A stretch of 32,497 bases of DNA from Lentisphaeria bacterium. GTDB taxonomy: Bacteria; Verrucomicrobiota; Lentisphaeria; Oligosphaerales; Oligosphaeraceae. Positions within the stretch are counted from its first letter, which is position 1, and each line of letters opens with the position of its first letter. The DNA lies in assembly GCA_016287975.1 (NCBI GenBank), contig JAEEXV010000022.1:1-32497 (forward strand), in the 5' to 3' direction. Below are positions 1 through 8,249 of the stretch, one piece after another. The notes under the pieces were generated by a model. That model worked only from the letters and a program-made list of their open reading frames with translations, searched no databases and was not told the origin of the DNA. A program made the translations under genes and the position numbers.

Positions 1-306
1 CATCTCCTTGAGGGAGAGTTTGACGACGGGGTATCTGCCCATCTCCGAGGTGTAGTTCTCGCCGGCCTGGAGGATGGCGGTGCCCTTGAAGAGATCCTGG
101 CCGCGCTGGTCGATGTTGAAGAAGCAGTCGAGCATCGAGAGGTTCAGCGACTTGCCGAAGCGCCTCGGGCGGGCGTAGAGCGTAACCTCGCTGCCGCTGT
201 CGAGCAGGTGTTTCACCAGCAGCGTCTTGTCGACATAGTAATAGCCGTTCCGCACCAGTTTGCCGTAGTCGGAGATGTTCAGCGGGATTTTCTTTTTCTC
301 ATCCAT
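1..306 (-). CDS. AAA-ATPase-like protein (PF09820/DUF1703 type), 5' part
   Basis: The 102 visible codons begin MDEKKKIPLNISDYGKLVRN and continue with YYVDKTLLVKHLL and then LYARPRRFGKSLNLSMLDCFF. The order 'short Tyr-rich N-terminus, VDKT, RPRRFGKS' is the signature of the AAA-ATPase-like family that usually carries a C-terminal PD-(D/E)XK nuclease-like DUF1703 domain; RPRRFGKS takes the place of a Walker A loop. The gene runs off the left edge, so only about a fifth of a usual 500-600 aa protein is seen and the nuclease domain cannot be checked. The start is well supported: GAAAGGAG lies 8 nt upstream of the ATG, and a TATAGT box lies further upstream. The family is very common, often in many copies, in gut anaerobes; its biological role is not established. 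It is transcribed away from the rest of the window's minus-strand genes only in the sense of being downstream of the 566-6630 operon. Confidence 0.85.
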   Translation of the reverse strand, partial: MDEKKKIPLNISDYGKLVRNGYYYVDKTLLVKHLLDSGSEVTLYARPRRFGKSLNLSMLDCFFNIDQRGQDLFKGTAILQAGENYTSEMGRYPVVKLSLKEM

Positions 307-340
307 CGGTGTGCTCCTTTCACGATACGTCTTTTTACAT

Positions 341-370
341 ACTATAGCGCGTCGCGGGGGCGTTGCGGAA
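341..370 (-). promoter_or_regulatory. Possible promoter of the AAA-ATPase-like gene
   Basis: On the minus strand a TATAGT hexamer (341-346) is preceded by TTCCGC (365-370) with an 18-nt spacer. The -35 match is weak and the -10 match is good. It lies about 35 nt upstream of the start at 306 and its Shine-Dalgarno sequence. Confidence 0.35.
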
Positions 371-485
371 CGGGGCAATTTGGGAGACAGGCACCTTCTT
401 TCACGCAAACGACGGAGGCGCTTCACGGGCGGGTTGACTTTGCGGGGCGGGGCACGGATGGGGGCTGGCGCCTTCATCCAGCCAT

Positions 486-522
486 GCAAACGACGGGGGG
501 CTTCGCCTGGCAGCAGCCCCCC
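486..522 (-). repeat. GC-rich hairpin repeat, family B, copy 1
   Basis: Read on the minus strand the element has the arms GGGGGGC and GCCCCCC, followed by GTCGTTTGC. The same arrangement occurs at 20895-20931 and 20992-21023. A degenerate piece with the tail only (CGTCGTTTGCGTG on the minus strand) lies at 402-414 within 404-420. The copies all lie downstream of minus-strand genes, so they may act as transcript ends, but only the 20992 copy has a true T-run. Confidence 0.55.
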
Positions 523-537
523 GCTCCTCCCGCAAAC

Positions 538-558
538 GGCGAGGGCTCGCCCCTCGCC
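538..558 (-). terminator. Hairpin downstream of the beta-propeller gene
   Basis: A perfect 8-bp stem GGCGAGGG/CCCTCGCC with a 5-nt loop begins 8 nt after the stop codon at 566-568. On the minus strand it is followed by GTTTGCG, a weak U-tract, and then by the family B hairpin at 486-522. Together they could end the 6630-to-566 transcript. Confidence 0.45.
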
Positions 559-565
559 GCACCTG

Positions 566-2083
566 TCAGTGGAGTTCGGCGGCGTCGTAGTCGGGGGCCT
601 TGTCGAGGGTGCCCCAGAAGTCGAGGGCGGCGGAGCGGACGTCGCCGTAGCCATATTGTGGGAGGGCGGAGTGGTGGGGCATGAAGTCGCCCGAGATGCC
701 GAAGATGCAGCCCGCATTGAGTTCGATTTCCAGGTTGAAGAGCTTGCCCGCGATCTCCTCGATGCGGCGGTTCTTCCAGAGCGGCTTCCAGGCGAGGGTG
801 TCGCCGCGGAAGGGCACGCAGTCGGCGTAGTCGAAGCCTGGGACGGGGCGGTTCCGCGTGTCGAGGATGCGGACGCGCATTTCGCCGTAGGGGCAGGCGA
901 CGTTGATGGTCGGGAAGGCGCCGCCAGTGCGCGGCATCAGCAGGTTCTTGGTGTGGATGCGGGCGGAGAGTCCGATGGCCTCCAGGCCGCAGTATCGGCC
1001 TGGCTTCATCTCGGCGATGCGGCGGACGCTGTAGTCGGTGGTGTCGTGGTTGATGGCGGTGGGCAGGTGGTTGGCGTCGCCAGGCTTGTACATGCCCGCG
1101 CCGTGGCCGCCGCGGTGCTGGATGACGGTGGCGAGCCAGCGGTCCCGTTCCTTGCTGAGGATGGTGTTGTGGATGACGGCCTGGAAGACGCCGTAGCCGT
1201 CGGAGTCGTAGTCCGCCATGTCGAGGGAGGGCTGGTGGGTGCGGTTCCAGGAGAGGCCGTCGTAGCTGTAGGCGAGTTCCACGCGCATGCGGCCCGCCAT
1301 CTTGTAGGCGACGGGGTCCTCGTCGTCGGTGTCGAAGATCCAGAGGTTTCCGTAGAAGACGCCGTCGTGGTAGCAGACGGGCATGGCGTAGAACTCGGTG
1401 CCAGGGGCGTCGAGGGTGTCGGGGTGGAGGACGAGGCGTGGCTCCGACCAGTGGACGAGGTCCTTGCTGGTGACGGTGCAGATGCGTCGGTCGGTGCCGA
1501 CGGCGCGGCAGAAGACCTGGTAGCACTGGAGGACGGGGTTGTAGATGAGGGCGTTGTAGGAATCGCTCCAGTAGCGGCTCCAGGTGTATTTGTCGCCGTC
1601 GAGGGTCCAGTGGCGCCCGTCGGGGCTGAAGGCGAGGGTGCAGGGGGAATACTGCATGACTTCGCCAGGTTCGTCGAGGGCGGCGGCGCACTTGAAGCGG
1701 CGCGCGGGGTCGGGGTCGCGGGGGTCGTAGAGGACGGTGGCGCCGTGGACGCTGGCGCCTTTGCCCGCGTAGACGACGTTGTGGATGTCGCCGAAGCCGG
1801 CAAGGCCGCCCTCGACGGGGGTGTAGTGGATGCCGTCCTGGCTTTCGGCGAGGGCGAGCAGGCAGTGCTCGGAGGTCTTGCCGAGGACGGCGAAGACGGT
1901 GTTGAAGTTCGCCCACATCAGATAGCGGTCCTGCTCGGGGACGTAGGCGATGGTGGAGTAGGCGGCGCGGAACTTGGGGTCGTTGTAGCCAGAGCCCTCG
2001 ATGATGCGCGGCGTGAAGAAACGGCGCTTCGTCTGGTGGCGTTGCTGCAGGCCGAAGTCGTCCAGGAAGGCGATGGTGTTCAT
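566..2083 (-). CDS. Cytosolic five-bladed beta-propeller glycosidase-like protein
   Basis: A 505-aa protein without a signal peptide. Four repeated S-x-D-G/L-x-x-W/Y units mark successive propeller blades: SQDGIHY (81-87), SPDGRHW (153-159), SKDLVHW (206-212) and SYDGLSW (273-279). Such repeats are typical of the GH32/43/62/68/130 propeller superfamily. After about residue 420 a region with AWKPLWKNRR and LFNLEIELNAG looks like the beta-sandwich that follows GH32-type propellers. I cannot place the catalytic acids with certainty, so the exact family and substrate are open. It starts 5 nt after the stop of the 1280-aa gene and is the last gene of that operon. No Shine-Dalgarno sequence is visible, so coupling to the upstream gene is likely. 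Its context suggests trimming of oligosaccharides released and imported after action of the secreted upstream protein; this is inference. Confidence 0.75.
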   Translation of the reverse strand: MNTIAFLDDFGLQQRHQTKRRFFTPRIIEGSGYNDPKFRAAYSTIAYVPEQDRYLMWANFNTVFAVLGKTSEHCLLALAESQDGIHYTPVEGGLAGFGDIHNVVYAGKGASVHGATVLYDPRDPDPARRFKCAAALDEPGEVMQYSPCTLAFSPDGRHWTLDGDKYTWSRYWSDSYNALIYNPVLQCYQVFCRAVGTDRRICTVTSKDLVHWSEPRLVLHPDTLDAPGTEFYAMPVCYHDGVFYGNLWIFDTDDEDPVAYKMAGRMRVELAYSYDGLSWNRTHQPSLDMADYDSDGYGVFQAVIHNTILSKERDRWLATVIQHRGGHGAGMYKPGDANHLPTAINHDTTDYSVRRIAEMKPGRYCGLEAIGLSARIHTKNLLMPRTGGAFPTINVACPYGEMRVRILDTRNRPVPGFDYADCVPFRGDTLAWKPLWKNRRIEEIAGKLFNLEIELNAGCIFGISGDFMPHHSALPQYGYGDVRSAALDFWGTLDKAPDYDAAELH

Positions 2084-2088
2084 GGGGG

Positions 2089-5000
2089 CTATTGTTCGAG
2101 CAGGACGAAGTTGTGGGGCGGGATCTCGACGGTGGCGCGGCCGTTGCCGAGGGCCTTTCCTGAGCGGCGTTCCGTGACGGGGGCCCTGGCGGCGAAGTCG
2201 AGGACGGCGGTGGCCTTGGCGGCGCCGAAGTTGCCGACGGCGACGAGGAGCCTTCCTGCGGGGTTGCGGTAGACGCCCATTCGGAGGTCGCCCTGGGCGG
2301 CGAGTTTCACGTATTTTGCCTGGGCGGCGGCTTCGTAGGGCGGGATGAACTCGGCTTCGCCGATGCCGAACGGGAGGGTGATGTCGAGGATGGAGTCGGT
2401 CACGCGGTTGTTGATGCGGTGGCTGTGGATGATGAAGCCGTAGACGAGCGAGTGCAGGTACATGGTTTCGGTCGGATGGACCTCGGTGGTGGCCATCTTC
2501 TCGTTGTTGTAGTAGGCGGGCATCAGCATCGGGACAATGCCGTACTGGGTGCCGAAGAAGGAGCGGCAGTAGTTGTCGTCGAGGATGTTTGCGTAGTCGG
2601 GGTCGGCGGAGACGCGGGAGACGAACTGCTCGCCGTCGTAGACCACGTCGCAGAAGGCGAAGGTGGGGAGGTTGCGGCGGGCGCTGGAGTGGCCTGTGAT
2701 CACCGCGTCGGGGTGCTTCTGCTTGATGATCTTGTAGGCGCGCTTGTAGAAGTCGCGGATGTTGAGGATGTCGCGGGTGGGGTGGAGTTTGCCCTGGGAA
2801 TCGCGCCAGCCGTGGCCGTGGAGTTCATTCTCGCAGGAACGGGGGTCGATGCTGTCCCAGTAGCATCCCTTGATTTCGGGGAATTCGTCGAGGAAGCGCT
2901 TGAGGTTTTCCATCCAGAAGTCGATGTAGGTCAGGGAGCCGTTGCAGGCGACGACGGACTTGCCCGGGTAGCGCGGTCCGAACTCCATGAGTTCGGTGCG
3001 GGGGACGGAGGACCATTCGACGCCGTAGAGCTTGTACTCCTCGGAGATCATCGAGAGGATGTACTGGCAGAAGTAGGGCTGGACTTTCATCTTGGGGTAG
3101 ATGGTCTTCCACTTGGCGTAGGCGGTGTGCATCTCCTTGGCGTCGATCGGACGCAGGAATCCGTACCATCGCGACCACGACCAGTGCTGGAAGAGGTCGC
3201 TCTGCGGCGCGTATTTGCCGCCGTAGTGCTGGATCCAGGCGCGCCAGCCTTTCGGCAGGGGCTTCACTGGCGCGGCCTGCCAGCCGAAGCCGTAGACGGC
3301 CTCGCCGTCGAGTTGGCGCGGGGCGGCGACCATGGAGACGGTGATGACGCGGGAGTCTCCCTCGCGGCGCATGGTGATGGCGTCCTTGCGGTGTTCGGGG
3401 AAGTAGAAACGGTCGGTCTCCATGCAGAATTCGAGGGCGCGGTAGTCGTTGCCGAGGAGGATCTGGGGGCAGAAGGGGAAGGACTGCGGCAGTTTGTCGG
3501 CGGTGAAGAGTTCGACGTAGGCGGTGCCCGCGCGGTTCAGGTGCCCGTAGTTGATTTCTGCTTCGGGGACGGCGAAGCGCAGCTGCACCTGGGCGAGGGC
3601 GGCGCCAGGCCTTTTGGGGGCGACCTTGAGCTCGAACCAGGCGAAGCCGTCGAACTCGATGCGGCCAGAGAGGGTGGCGGCGAGGTCGGCGTCGGCGGCC
3701 TCGGTCTGGAACTTGACCTCGTCCTGGCGCTCCGTTTCCAGATAGCGGAGGTTGCCGAAGGCGAGGCCTTGTTCTGTGGCGGGCCGTTTTCGGCCCGCTG
3801 TCCCCGCGCCGCAGACGACGAGTTCGACGGGGCGGGAGAGGAGCGGTTTCCCCCCGGAGACGATGGCGGCGGGGAGGCCGTTGGGCTGCACCGTGTAGAC
3901 GCGGTTCCAGAGGTGGACGGCGTTGCCCTGGCGCGTGACGGGCGTCCAGGGTGGCGGGACGGTCTGGTCGATGCCCGCGGTGGAGTTGCGCCAGAATTCG
4001 GGGGCGGGGATGGTCCAGCGGTGCTCCTTGGCGAGGAGGCTGCGGCGGGTGGCGCGCTCGACGGCGTTGACGGTGAAGCGGAATTCCTTGGCGTGGCTCC
4101 ACGCGGTGGGCGCGACCTGCGCGGTGAGGATGCGCCCCGCAGGCTTCTCGATGGTCCATTTGCGGAGGGACTTGCCGTTCTCGGTAAAGTCGCATTCAAG
4201 GTCGATGGCGTCGAGGGCGGCGGGGAGCCCCGAGATGTCGATGCCCAGCAGGAAGGCCTGCTTGGCGGAGAGCAGGGCGGCGCTCAGCGCCATCGGCGGG
4301 TAGGAGCGCATGACATACTCGGCGCGCTGCAGGACGGCGCCGTCGGCGCGCGTCAGCAGGAAGCCGAGTTTGTTCTGGAACTTCGTGATGTCGACGCGAT
4401 CGAGGTCGACGTCGAGGGCGGCCTCCCCGCCAGCGGGGACGGCGGCCTTGCGGAGGGGGTGCAGGGCGCCCGCATGGGTCAGGGTGTAGACGGAGGCGGT
4501 CAGGGGGGCCTTCGCGCCAGTGGAGGCGGCCTTCACGCGCAGTTGCTTGGACTGGATCTTCTCCACGTCCATCCGCAGGGAGGCGGTGCCCTTGGCGTCG
4601 CCGAAGGTCCAGCGCGGGGTGGTGGCGGGATCGTGGAAGTCGGTGGAATCGGCGAGGCTGGCGAAGACGAAGGGGTTCTTCCAGTCGCGCGAGAAATGGA
4701 TGCGCCAGGTGTCGCCAGGCTTCGGGACGGGCATGCCCAGTTCGCGGAAGGGCAGCTTCATCTCGCAGACCCACCAGACGCCCTCGATCAGGTTCGCGAC
4801 CTCGTAGCGGCCGTTGTGCGCGGGGGTGCCGTTGCGGGCGTCGTAGATGGTGCCGATGCTGTTGCAGACGACCTGGACGCGGGTCTTCAGGTCGGGGGAC
4901 ATCGCGACCACCTCGACGGCGTCGTCCATCCAGACGTCGCTGTCGCGCTTGTCGCGGCGGGCGAGGATCTCAATGTTCTGGTCACCGCCCTTGGTGCGGC

Positions 5001-5931
5001 TCTGGAAGGTCACATAGAGGTTTTCGTCGTCGTAGGCGGTGTAGAGGCGGGTCTCGCGGGGGTAGAAGCCCGCCTTCCCCGTCTCGACGAAGGTGTTGGT
5101 CGTGAAGAAGTCGGCGTATTCGCCAGGGGTGATGACGCCGTCGAGCTTCGGGGGCGCGGTGGTGCGCGGGATGGTGAATTCGGGCGGGGTGTCCTTGGTG
5201 CCCGCGCGCATGAGGTCGGCGATGACGCCGTCGCCGACGGCGTAGTCGAAGATGTAGAGTTCGTCCATCACCGTGCGGTGGTTTTCATCCCAGAACTTGC
5301 TCTTGACGACATGGTTGAAGGATACGCCTTCGAGGATGTGGTCGAGGGTCTGGGGGAAGATGTCCTCGTTGTAGGGGCCGATCATGGGCTCGCCGTCGGT
5401 GTAGAGGACGGTGCGGTTGTCGGCCTTGCTCCACGAGAAGGCGACGTGGTGCCACTCGCCAGGCTTCCACTGCGGATAGTGCCTGGTCTCGTAGATGGCG
5501 ACGTTCCCCTTGACCGCGGGGTTGCGCGCCAGCAGCATGAAGTGGCCGTTGTAATACTTGTAGAGCTGGAAGGTGCGGCGCTTGTCCTTGACGGCGCCGA
5601 CGGTGAAGATCTGGTGGAAGAAGTTGTCCTTGCCCGACCAGTTGACGGGCTTGACCCAGACCGCGATGGTGCCCGCCTCTGGCTTGACATTGCCCTTCGC
5701 GGCGATCCGCAGCGCCCCTGGCGCGTCCTGCATGTAGCCCTTGCCGACGCGGCCGTCGGGGACGAGGCGCGCGCCGACGGCGTTCATCGGCGCGGCCTGG
5801 CCTGCGGCGTAGTCGGCGGTCAGCGAGTTGTCGAAGGAGTTATAGTAGAGTACTCCGTTGCGCGGGGGCTTCGGGGCGGCCGCGAGGGCGAGCGCCAATG
5901 CCGCGAGGGACAGGCAGGCCAGTTGCTTCAT
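2089..5931 (-). CDS. Secreted LamG / CBM9-like / DUF6067 glycoside hydrolase-like protein
   Basis: A 1280-aa protein. Residues 1-19 are a signal peptide (MKQLACLSLAALALALAAA). Residues about 25-240 form a LamG/concanavalin-A-like domain (SFDNSL; GTIAVWVKPVNW; WHHVAFSW; MDELYIFD). Residues about 250-460 resemble a CBM9/DOMON-like beta-sandwich (PKLDGVITPGEY; DDENLYVTF; DDAVEVV). A long beta-rich stretch follows, and residues about 905-1205 form a TIM-barrel-like region of the DUF6067/GH123-like kind, with GCYWDSIDPR near residue 1023 holding two acidic residues that could be catalytic. It is predicted to be exported and to cut or bind a complex glycan; the substrate is unknown. It begins 21 nt after the pseudopilin gene and ends 5 nt before the propeller gene. 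Near residues 711-718 a palindromic repeat is read in frame as AGRKRPA. No Shine-Dalgarno sequence is visible. Confidence 0.8.
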   Translation of the reverse strand: MKQLACLSLAALALALAAAPKPPRNGVLYYNSFDNSLTADYAAGQAAPMNAVGARLVPDGRVGKGYMQDAPGALRIAAKGNVKPEAGTIAVWVKPVNWSGKDNFFHQIFTVGAVKDKRRTFQLYKYYNGHFMLLARNPAVKGNVAIYETRHYPQWKPGEWHHVAFSWSKADNRTVLYTDGEPMIGPYNEDIFPQTLDHILEGVSFNHVVKSKFWDENHRTVMDELYIFDYAVGDGVIADLMRAGTKDTPPEFTIPRTTAPPKLDGVITPGEYADFFTTNTFVETGKAGFYPRETRLYTAYDDENLYVTFQSRTKGGDQNIEILARRDKRDSDVWMDDAVEVVAMSPDLKTRVQVVCNSIGTIYDARNGTPAHNGRYEVANLIEGVWWVCEMKLPFRELGMPVPKPGDTWRIHFSRDWKNPFVFASLADSTDFHDPATTPRWTFGDAKGTASLRMDVEKIQSKQLRVKAASTGAKAPLTASVYTLTHAGALHPLRKAAVPAGGEAALDVDLDRVDITKFQNKLGFLLTRADGAVLQRAEYVMRSYPPMALSAALLSAKQAFLLGIDISGLPAALDAIDLECDFTENGKSLRKWTIEKPAGRILTAQVAPTAWSHAKEFRFTVNAVERATRRSLLAKEHRWTIPAPEFWRNSTAGIDQTVPPPWTPVTRQGNAVHLWNRVYTVQPNGLPAAIVSGGKPLLSRPVELVVCGAGTAGRKRPATEQGLAFGNLRYLETERQDEVKFQTEAADADLAATLSGRIEFDGFAWFELKVAPKRPGAALAQVQLRFAVPEAEINYGHLNRAGTAYVELFTADKLPQSFPFCPQILLGNDYRALEFCMETDRFYFPEHRKDAITMRREGDSRVITVSMVAAPRQLDGEAVYGFGWQAAPVKPLPKGWRAWIQHYGGKYAPQSDLFQHWSWSRWYGFLRPIDAKEMHTAYAKWKTIYPKMKVQPYFCQYILSMISEEYKLYGVEWSSVPRTELMEFGPRYPGKSVVACNGSLTYIDFWMENLKRFLDEFPEIKGCYWDSIDPRSCENELHGHGWRDSQGKLHPTRDILNIRDFYKRAYKIIKQKHPDAVITGHSSARRNLPTFAFCDVVYDGEQFVSRVSADPDYANILDDNYCRSFFGTQYGIVPMLMPAYYNNEKMATTEVHPTETMYLHSLVYGFIIHSHRINNRVTDSILDITLPFGIGEAEFIPPYEAAAQAKYVKLAAQGDLRMGVYRNPAGRLLVAVGNFGAAKATAVLDFAARAPVTERRSGKALGNGRATVEIPPHNFVLLEQ
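3767..3798 (-). repeat. Palindromic repeat, family A, inside the 1280-aa gene
   Basis: On the minus strand the core GCGGGCCGAAAACGGCCCGC (3779-3798) is a perfect 8-bp stem with a 4-nt loop, followed by CACAGAACAAGG. The intergenic copies at 28694-28726 and 28801-28833 have the same core and the tail CGCAGAACAGGGG or CGCAGAACGGGGG. The copy keeps the reading frame and codes for AGRKRPATEQG. Confidence 0.7.
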
Positions 5932-5952
5932 GGTCGTTTGGCTGGGGTTCGG

Positions 5953-6630
5953 CTATCGGAAGCGGAAGCGGTCGGGCAGGGCGTTCTGGAACCAGTAGTT
6001 CTGCTTCATCTTCTCGCGGGTGACAGGGGTGACGCTGCCGTCGCAGACGAGGATGTTCATCTGGGTGCTGCCGTTGTGGCGGAAGCGGCACGGGTCGCCG
6101 ACGGTCTCGGAGATGTAGCGGCGCCAGGAATAGGGGGAGGGCATGCGCTGCAGTTCGCCGAAGAAGACGGTGTTCGAGGGCTGCAGGATCTTGTGGATCA
6201 TCGTGATGTAGAGGGCCGTGGGCGCCGGGTTGGTGATGTAGAATTCGATGCCGTAGCACTCGTGGGTCAGGGCGGAGTCCCTGTCGGCGGGGCAGCGCAG
6301 GATCCCCTTGCCGGGGGTGGTGTAGGGGAAATAGACGTTGGAGAAGTAGAAGGGGACGCTCTGGTTCGTCGCGACCTTCGGCTCGCCCCAGTCGACGGTG
6401 GCGCCCGTCGCGGTGGTCATGCGCGGCACCAGGTAGTCCTTGTTGTCGTTGATGTACATGAAGGCGAAGGTGCCGATCTGCTTCATGTTGCTGACGCAGC
6501 TGATGGCGCGCGCCTTGTCCCGCGCCTTCGACAGCGCGGGCAGCAGCATGGAGGCCAGGATGGCGATGATCGCGATGACGACCAGGAGTTCAATGAGCGT
6601 GAACATTCTTCGGGGGTGGATCGGGGACAT
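5953..6630 (-). CDS. Type IV pseudopilin-like protein (prepilin N-terminus, DG motif)
   Basis: A 225-aa protein starting MSPIHPRRM, followed by the prepilin motif [12 protein letters not shown] and a hydrophobic helix ending [10 protein letters not shown]. Cleavage is expected just before the Phe, leaving N-methyl-Phe as in type II secretion/type IV pili. The C-terminal half holds H-N-G...V-C-D-G (about 183-197), the His-then-Asp-Gly pattern common to the large pseudopilin families of Lentisphaerota and Planctomycetota. The start at 6630 is preferred over the upstream in-frame ATG at 6687 because GAGGAG lies 10 nt before it and the leader has a normal length. It is first in an operon with the 1280-aa and 505-aa proteins. 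The family's role is not known; surface display or secretion of the enzymes encoded next to it is a guess. Confidence 0.85.
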   Translation of the reverse strand: MSPIHPRRMFTLIELLVVIAIIAILASMLLPALSKARDKARAISCVSNMKQIGTFAFMYINDNKDYLVPRMTTATGATVDWGEPKVATNQSVPFYFSNVYFPYTTPGKGILRCPADRDSALTHECYGIEFYITNPAPTALYITMIHKILQPSNTVFFGELQRMPSPYSWRRYISETVGDPCRFRHNGSTQMNILVCDGSVTPVTREKMKQNYWFQNALPDRFRFR

Positions 6631-6747
6631 GTCGCGGTTGCTCCTCTGTGGATGGTGGAATGGGTGAAAATGGCTGATTTGACGCATCCTGCATCTGCTC
6701 TTGATGAACGCTCCCCAGACGGGGGCAGATGTTTTGTCAACAATGTT

Positions 6748-6775
6748 ATTATAAAATGAAAACGCCAGAATCCAA
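6748..6775 (-). promoter_or_regulatory. Sigma70-type promoter of the 6630-to-566 operon
   Basis: On the minus strand TTGGAT (6770-6775) and TATAAT (6748-6753) are separated by 16 nt, giving a start point near 6741 and a leader of about 110 nt. It closely resembles the TTGGAA/TATAAT promoter at 25708-25736. The 449-nt gap 6631-7079 also holds the direct repeat at 6802-6831 and the GH130 promoter at 6988-7016; no RNA gene was recognised in it. Confidence 0.5.
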
Positions 6776-6801
6776 ATCTTCCCAGACGGATTTTTATGTT
6801 C

Positions 6802-6831
6802 TATTTGTGCTATATGTATGGTATTTGTGCT
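6802..6831. promoter_or_regulatory. 20-bp-period direct repeat, candidate activator site
   Basis: The 10-mer TATTTGTGCT occurs at 6802-6811 and again at 6822-6831, exactly 20 bp apart (two helical turns). It lies 26-55 bp upstream of the -35 box of the minus-strand promoter. Direct repeats about 20 bp apart are the usual site form for AraC-type activators. A related but imperfect arrangement is upstream of the promoter beside the AraC-type gene (25772-25792). Confidence 0.4.
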
Positions 6832-6987
6832 GGCGTGGAATCCTGCCCTCGTTCAGGAGTCGGGTGGCTATGAATCCAGGTGCCGTCACAAAGTGCGTCA
6901 AATTGGTCGGCACCGTGCACGTCTGTCCGCAGATGTGTTTTCTTGTGCAAAATGCGGTTGCGGCGGTCGCAGAGCACCGTTTCATCG

Positions 6988-7016
6988 TTGAGACAACCAG
7001 AAATCCACATTATAAT
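6988..7016 (+). promoter_or_regulatory. Sigma70-type promoter of the GH130 gene
   Basis: TTGAGA (6988-6993) and TATAAT (7011-7016) are separated by 17 nt, close to consensus. The start point would be near 7023. Just downstream (7026-7057) CGACC/CGACCG is repeated three times, ending shortly before the Shine-Dalgarno sequence. This is a possible operator for the neighbouring GntR-type regulator. The 7-mer GTCGAAG (on one strand or the other) is shared with the leader of that regulator's gene. Confidence 0.6.
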
Positions 7017-7079
7017 AAACCCGTTCGACCGACTTCGACCTTCAGCCGACCGATTTGACGGGGAAAACAGGAGCTTGAC

Positions 7080-8168
7080 ATGACATACCACACGCAATCC
7101 TTTGTAAAGCGACACGGCATTGTCCTCTCGCCGGAGCAGTGCCCCTACGATTCCGCTCTCACATTCAACGCCGGCGTCGTTCGGGAGGAAAAATGCTACC
7201 GGATGCTTTTCCGCAACGACCACGGCTTCTGCCGCGGGGATTTCGACGACTTCTTCAACGGCGTCGCCGACAACACGGTCCCGAAGACGGACATTGGCAC
7301 CGCCGTCAGCGAGGACGGAGTGCGCTGGACGGTGGAGCCCGGCCAGGCGCTGGCCTGGAGCGACGGCGACATCTCCCGCATCTACGATCCGCGTCTCGTG
7401 AAACTCGAGGATGGACGCGTCGCCATAACCTTCGCGCTGGACTCGGCTTTCGGCACACGCTGCGGAACGGCCGTCACCGAGGATTTCTCAACCTTTGAGA
7501 TCCTTGACATCTCGGTGCCGGAAAATCGGAACATCGTCCTCTTCCCGAATCGCGTCAACGGCCTCTGGATGCGCCTCGAACGCCCGTTCGCCGTCACGCC
7601 AGGCTGTCATTCCGGCATCTGGATCAGCGAATCGCCGGATCTTGTCCACTGGGGGCGCCCGACGCTGCTGCTCTCGGTCGACGACGTGGCGTTCTCAAAC
7701 GACAAACTCGGACCAGCCGTGCCGCCGCTGCTCACCGAGGCGGGATGGCTCGTGCTCTTCCATGCCGTGGAAGAATGCGACAGACCGTTCCGCGCCTGGG
7801 AGCGAAACTGGAGAAGGCGCTACTACTGCGGCGCGATGCTGCTTGACGCGGAGAATCCGCGCGTCATCCGAGGACTCGCGGAAACGCCGCTCATGGTTCC
7901 AGAGACGGATTATGAACTGGACGGCTTCCGAGGCGGCGTCATCTTCCCAGGGGCGATGATCCCCGAAGCGGACGGTTCCGTCAAGATCTACTATGGCGCG
8001 GCGGACACCTGCGAATGCCTGGCGACAACCCCGCTCTCCGAACTCGTCGCCTTTTGCCAGGACGGCATTCGGCTTCCAGAGAAACGCTTCCCCAGGCGGC
8101 TTCTGCCTGTTTCGGCACCGCCGAAAAAAGCGTCCAGATGCCAACCCAAGCAAAAACTGTGCAAGTAA
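7080..8168 (+). CDS. GH130 family glycoside phosphorylase
   Basis: A 362-aa cytosolic protein with the GH130 pattern: a blade with the putative general acid Asp103 in IYDPRL, DIGTAVSEDGVRW (71-83), WISESPDLVHWG (181-192), KLGPAVPPLLTEAGWLVLFH (209-228) and GVIFPGAMIPEADGSVKIYYGAADTCECLA split over residues 286-315. GH130 enzymes phosphorolyse beta-mannosides (for example Man-Glc, Man-GlcNAc, mannooligosaccharides) to mannose 1-phosphate, and some members are hydrolases; which substrate applies here cannot be read from the sequence. Length is normal. AGGAG lies 7 nt before the ATG and a near-consensus promoter lies upstream. It precedes the GntR-type regulator on the same strand. The last 70 or so residues are matched by a decayed inverted copy at 16207-16548. 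Pro-Gly pairs are partly of the host type (CCAGG), so the gene may be partly ameliorated. Confidence 0.9.
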   Translation: MTYHTQSFVKRHGIVLSPEQCPYDSALTFNAGVVREEKCYRMLFRNDHGFCRGDFDDFFNGVADNTVPKTDIGTAVSEDGVRWTVEPGQALAWSDGDISRIYDPRLVKLEDGRVAITFALDSAFGTRCGTAVTEDFSTFEILDISVPENRNIVLFPNRVNGLWMRLERPFAVTPGCHSGIWISESPDLVHWGRPTLLLSVDDVAFSNDKLGPAVPPLLTEAGWLVLFHAVEECDRPFRAWERNWRRRYYCGAMLLDAENPRVIRGLAETPLMVPETDYELDGFRGGVIFPGAMIPEADGSVKIYYGAADTCECLATTPLSELVAFCQDGIRLPEKRFPRRLLPVSAPPKKASRCQPKQKLCK

Positions 8169-8182
8169 GTACGTCTGGAACA

Positions 8183-8212
8183 TTGATAAACGGGAGGGAA
8201 ATGATGTATAAT
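8183..8212 (+). promoter_or_regulatory. Sigma70-type promoter of the GntR-type regulator
   Basis: TTGATA (8183-8188) and TATAAT (8207-8212), 18-nt spacer, lie 38 nt before the regulator's ATG at 8250. The regulator therefore seems to have its own promoter apart from read-through from the GH130 gene. Confidence 0.6.
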
Positions 8213-8249
8213 TGACAACAACCGTTTTCTCCAGTCGAAGCTAACGATC

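Noticed and set aside
6734..6755. TTGTCA and TATAAA as a plus-strand promoter
   Set aside because: The spacer is only 10 nt; the TATAAT on the minus strand with TTGGAT at 16 nt fits better.
2419..6759. A 1446-codon open frame on the plus strand opposite the 1280-aa gene, and similar long antisense frames at 275-2272, 13712-15670, 31177-32439 and elsewhere
   Set aside because: They are low-complexity (rich in Val, Gly, Ala, Asp), mirror high-GC third positions of the real genes and show no family motif.
6900..7060. A tRNA or small RNA in the gap before the GH130 gene
   Set aside because: No cloverleaf, T-loop motif or terminator hairpin could be drawn; the gap is explained by two promoters and a direct repeat.
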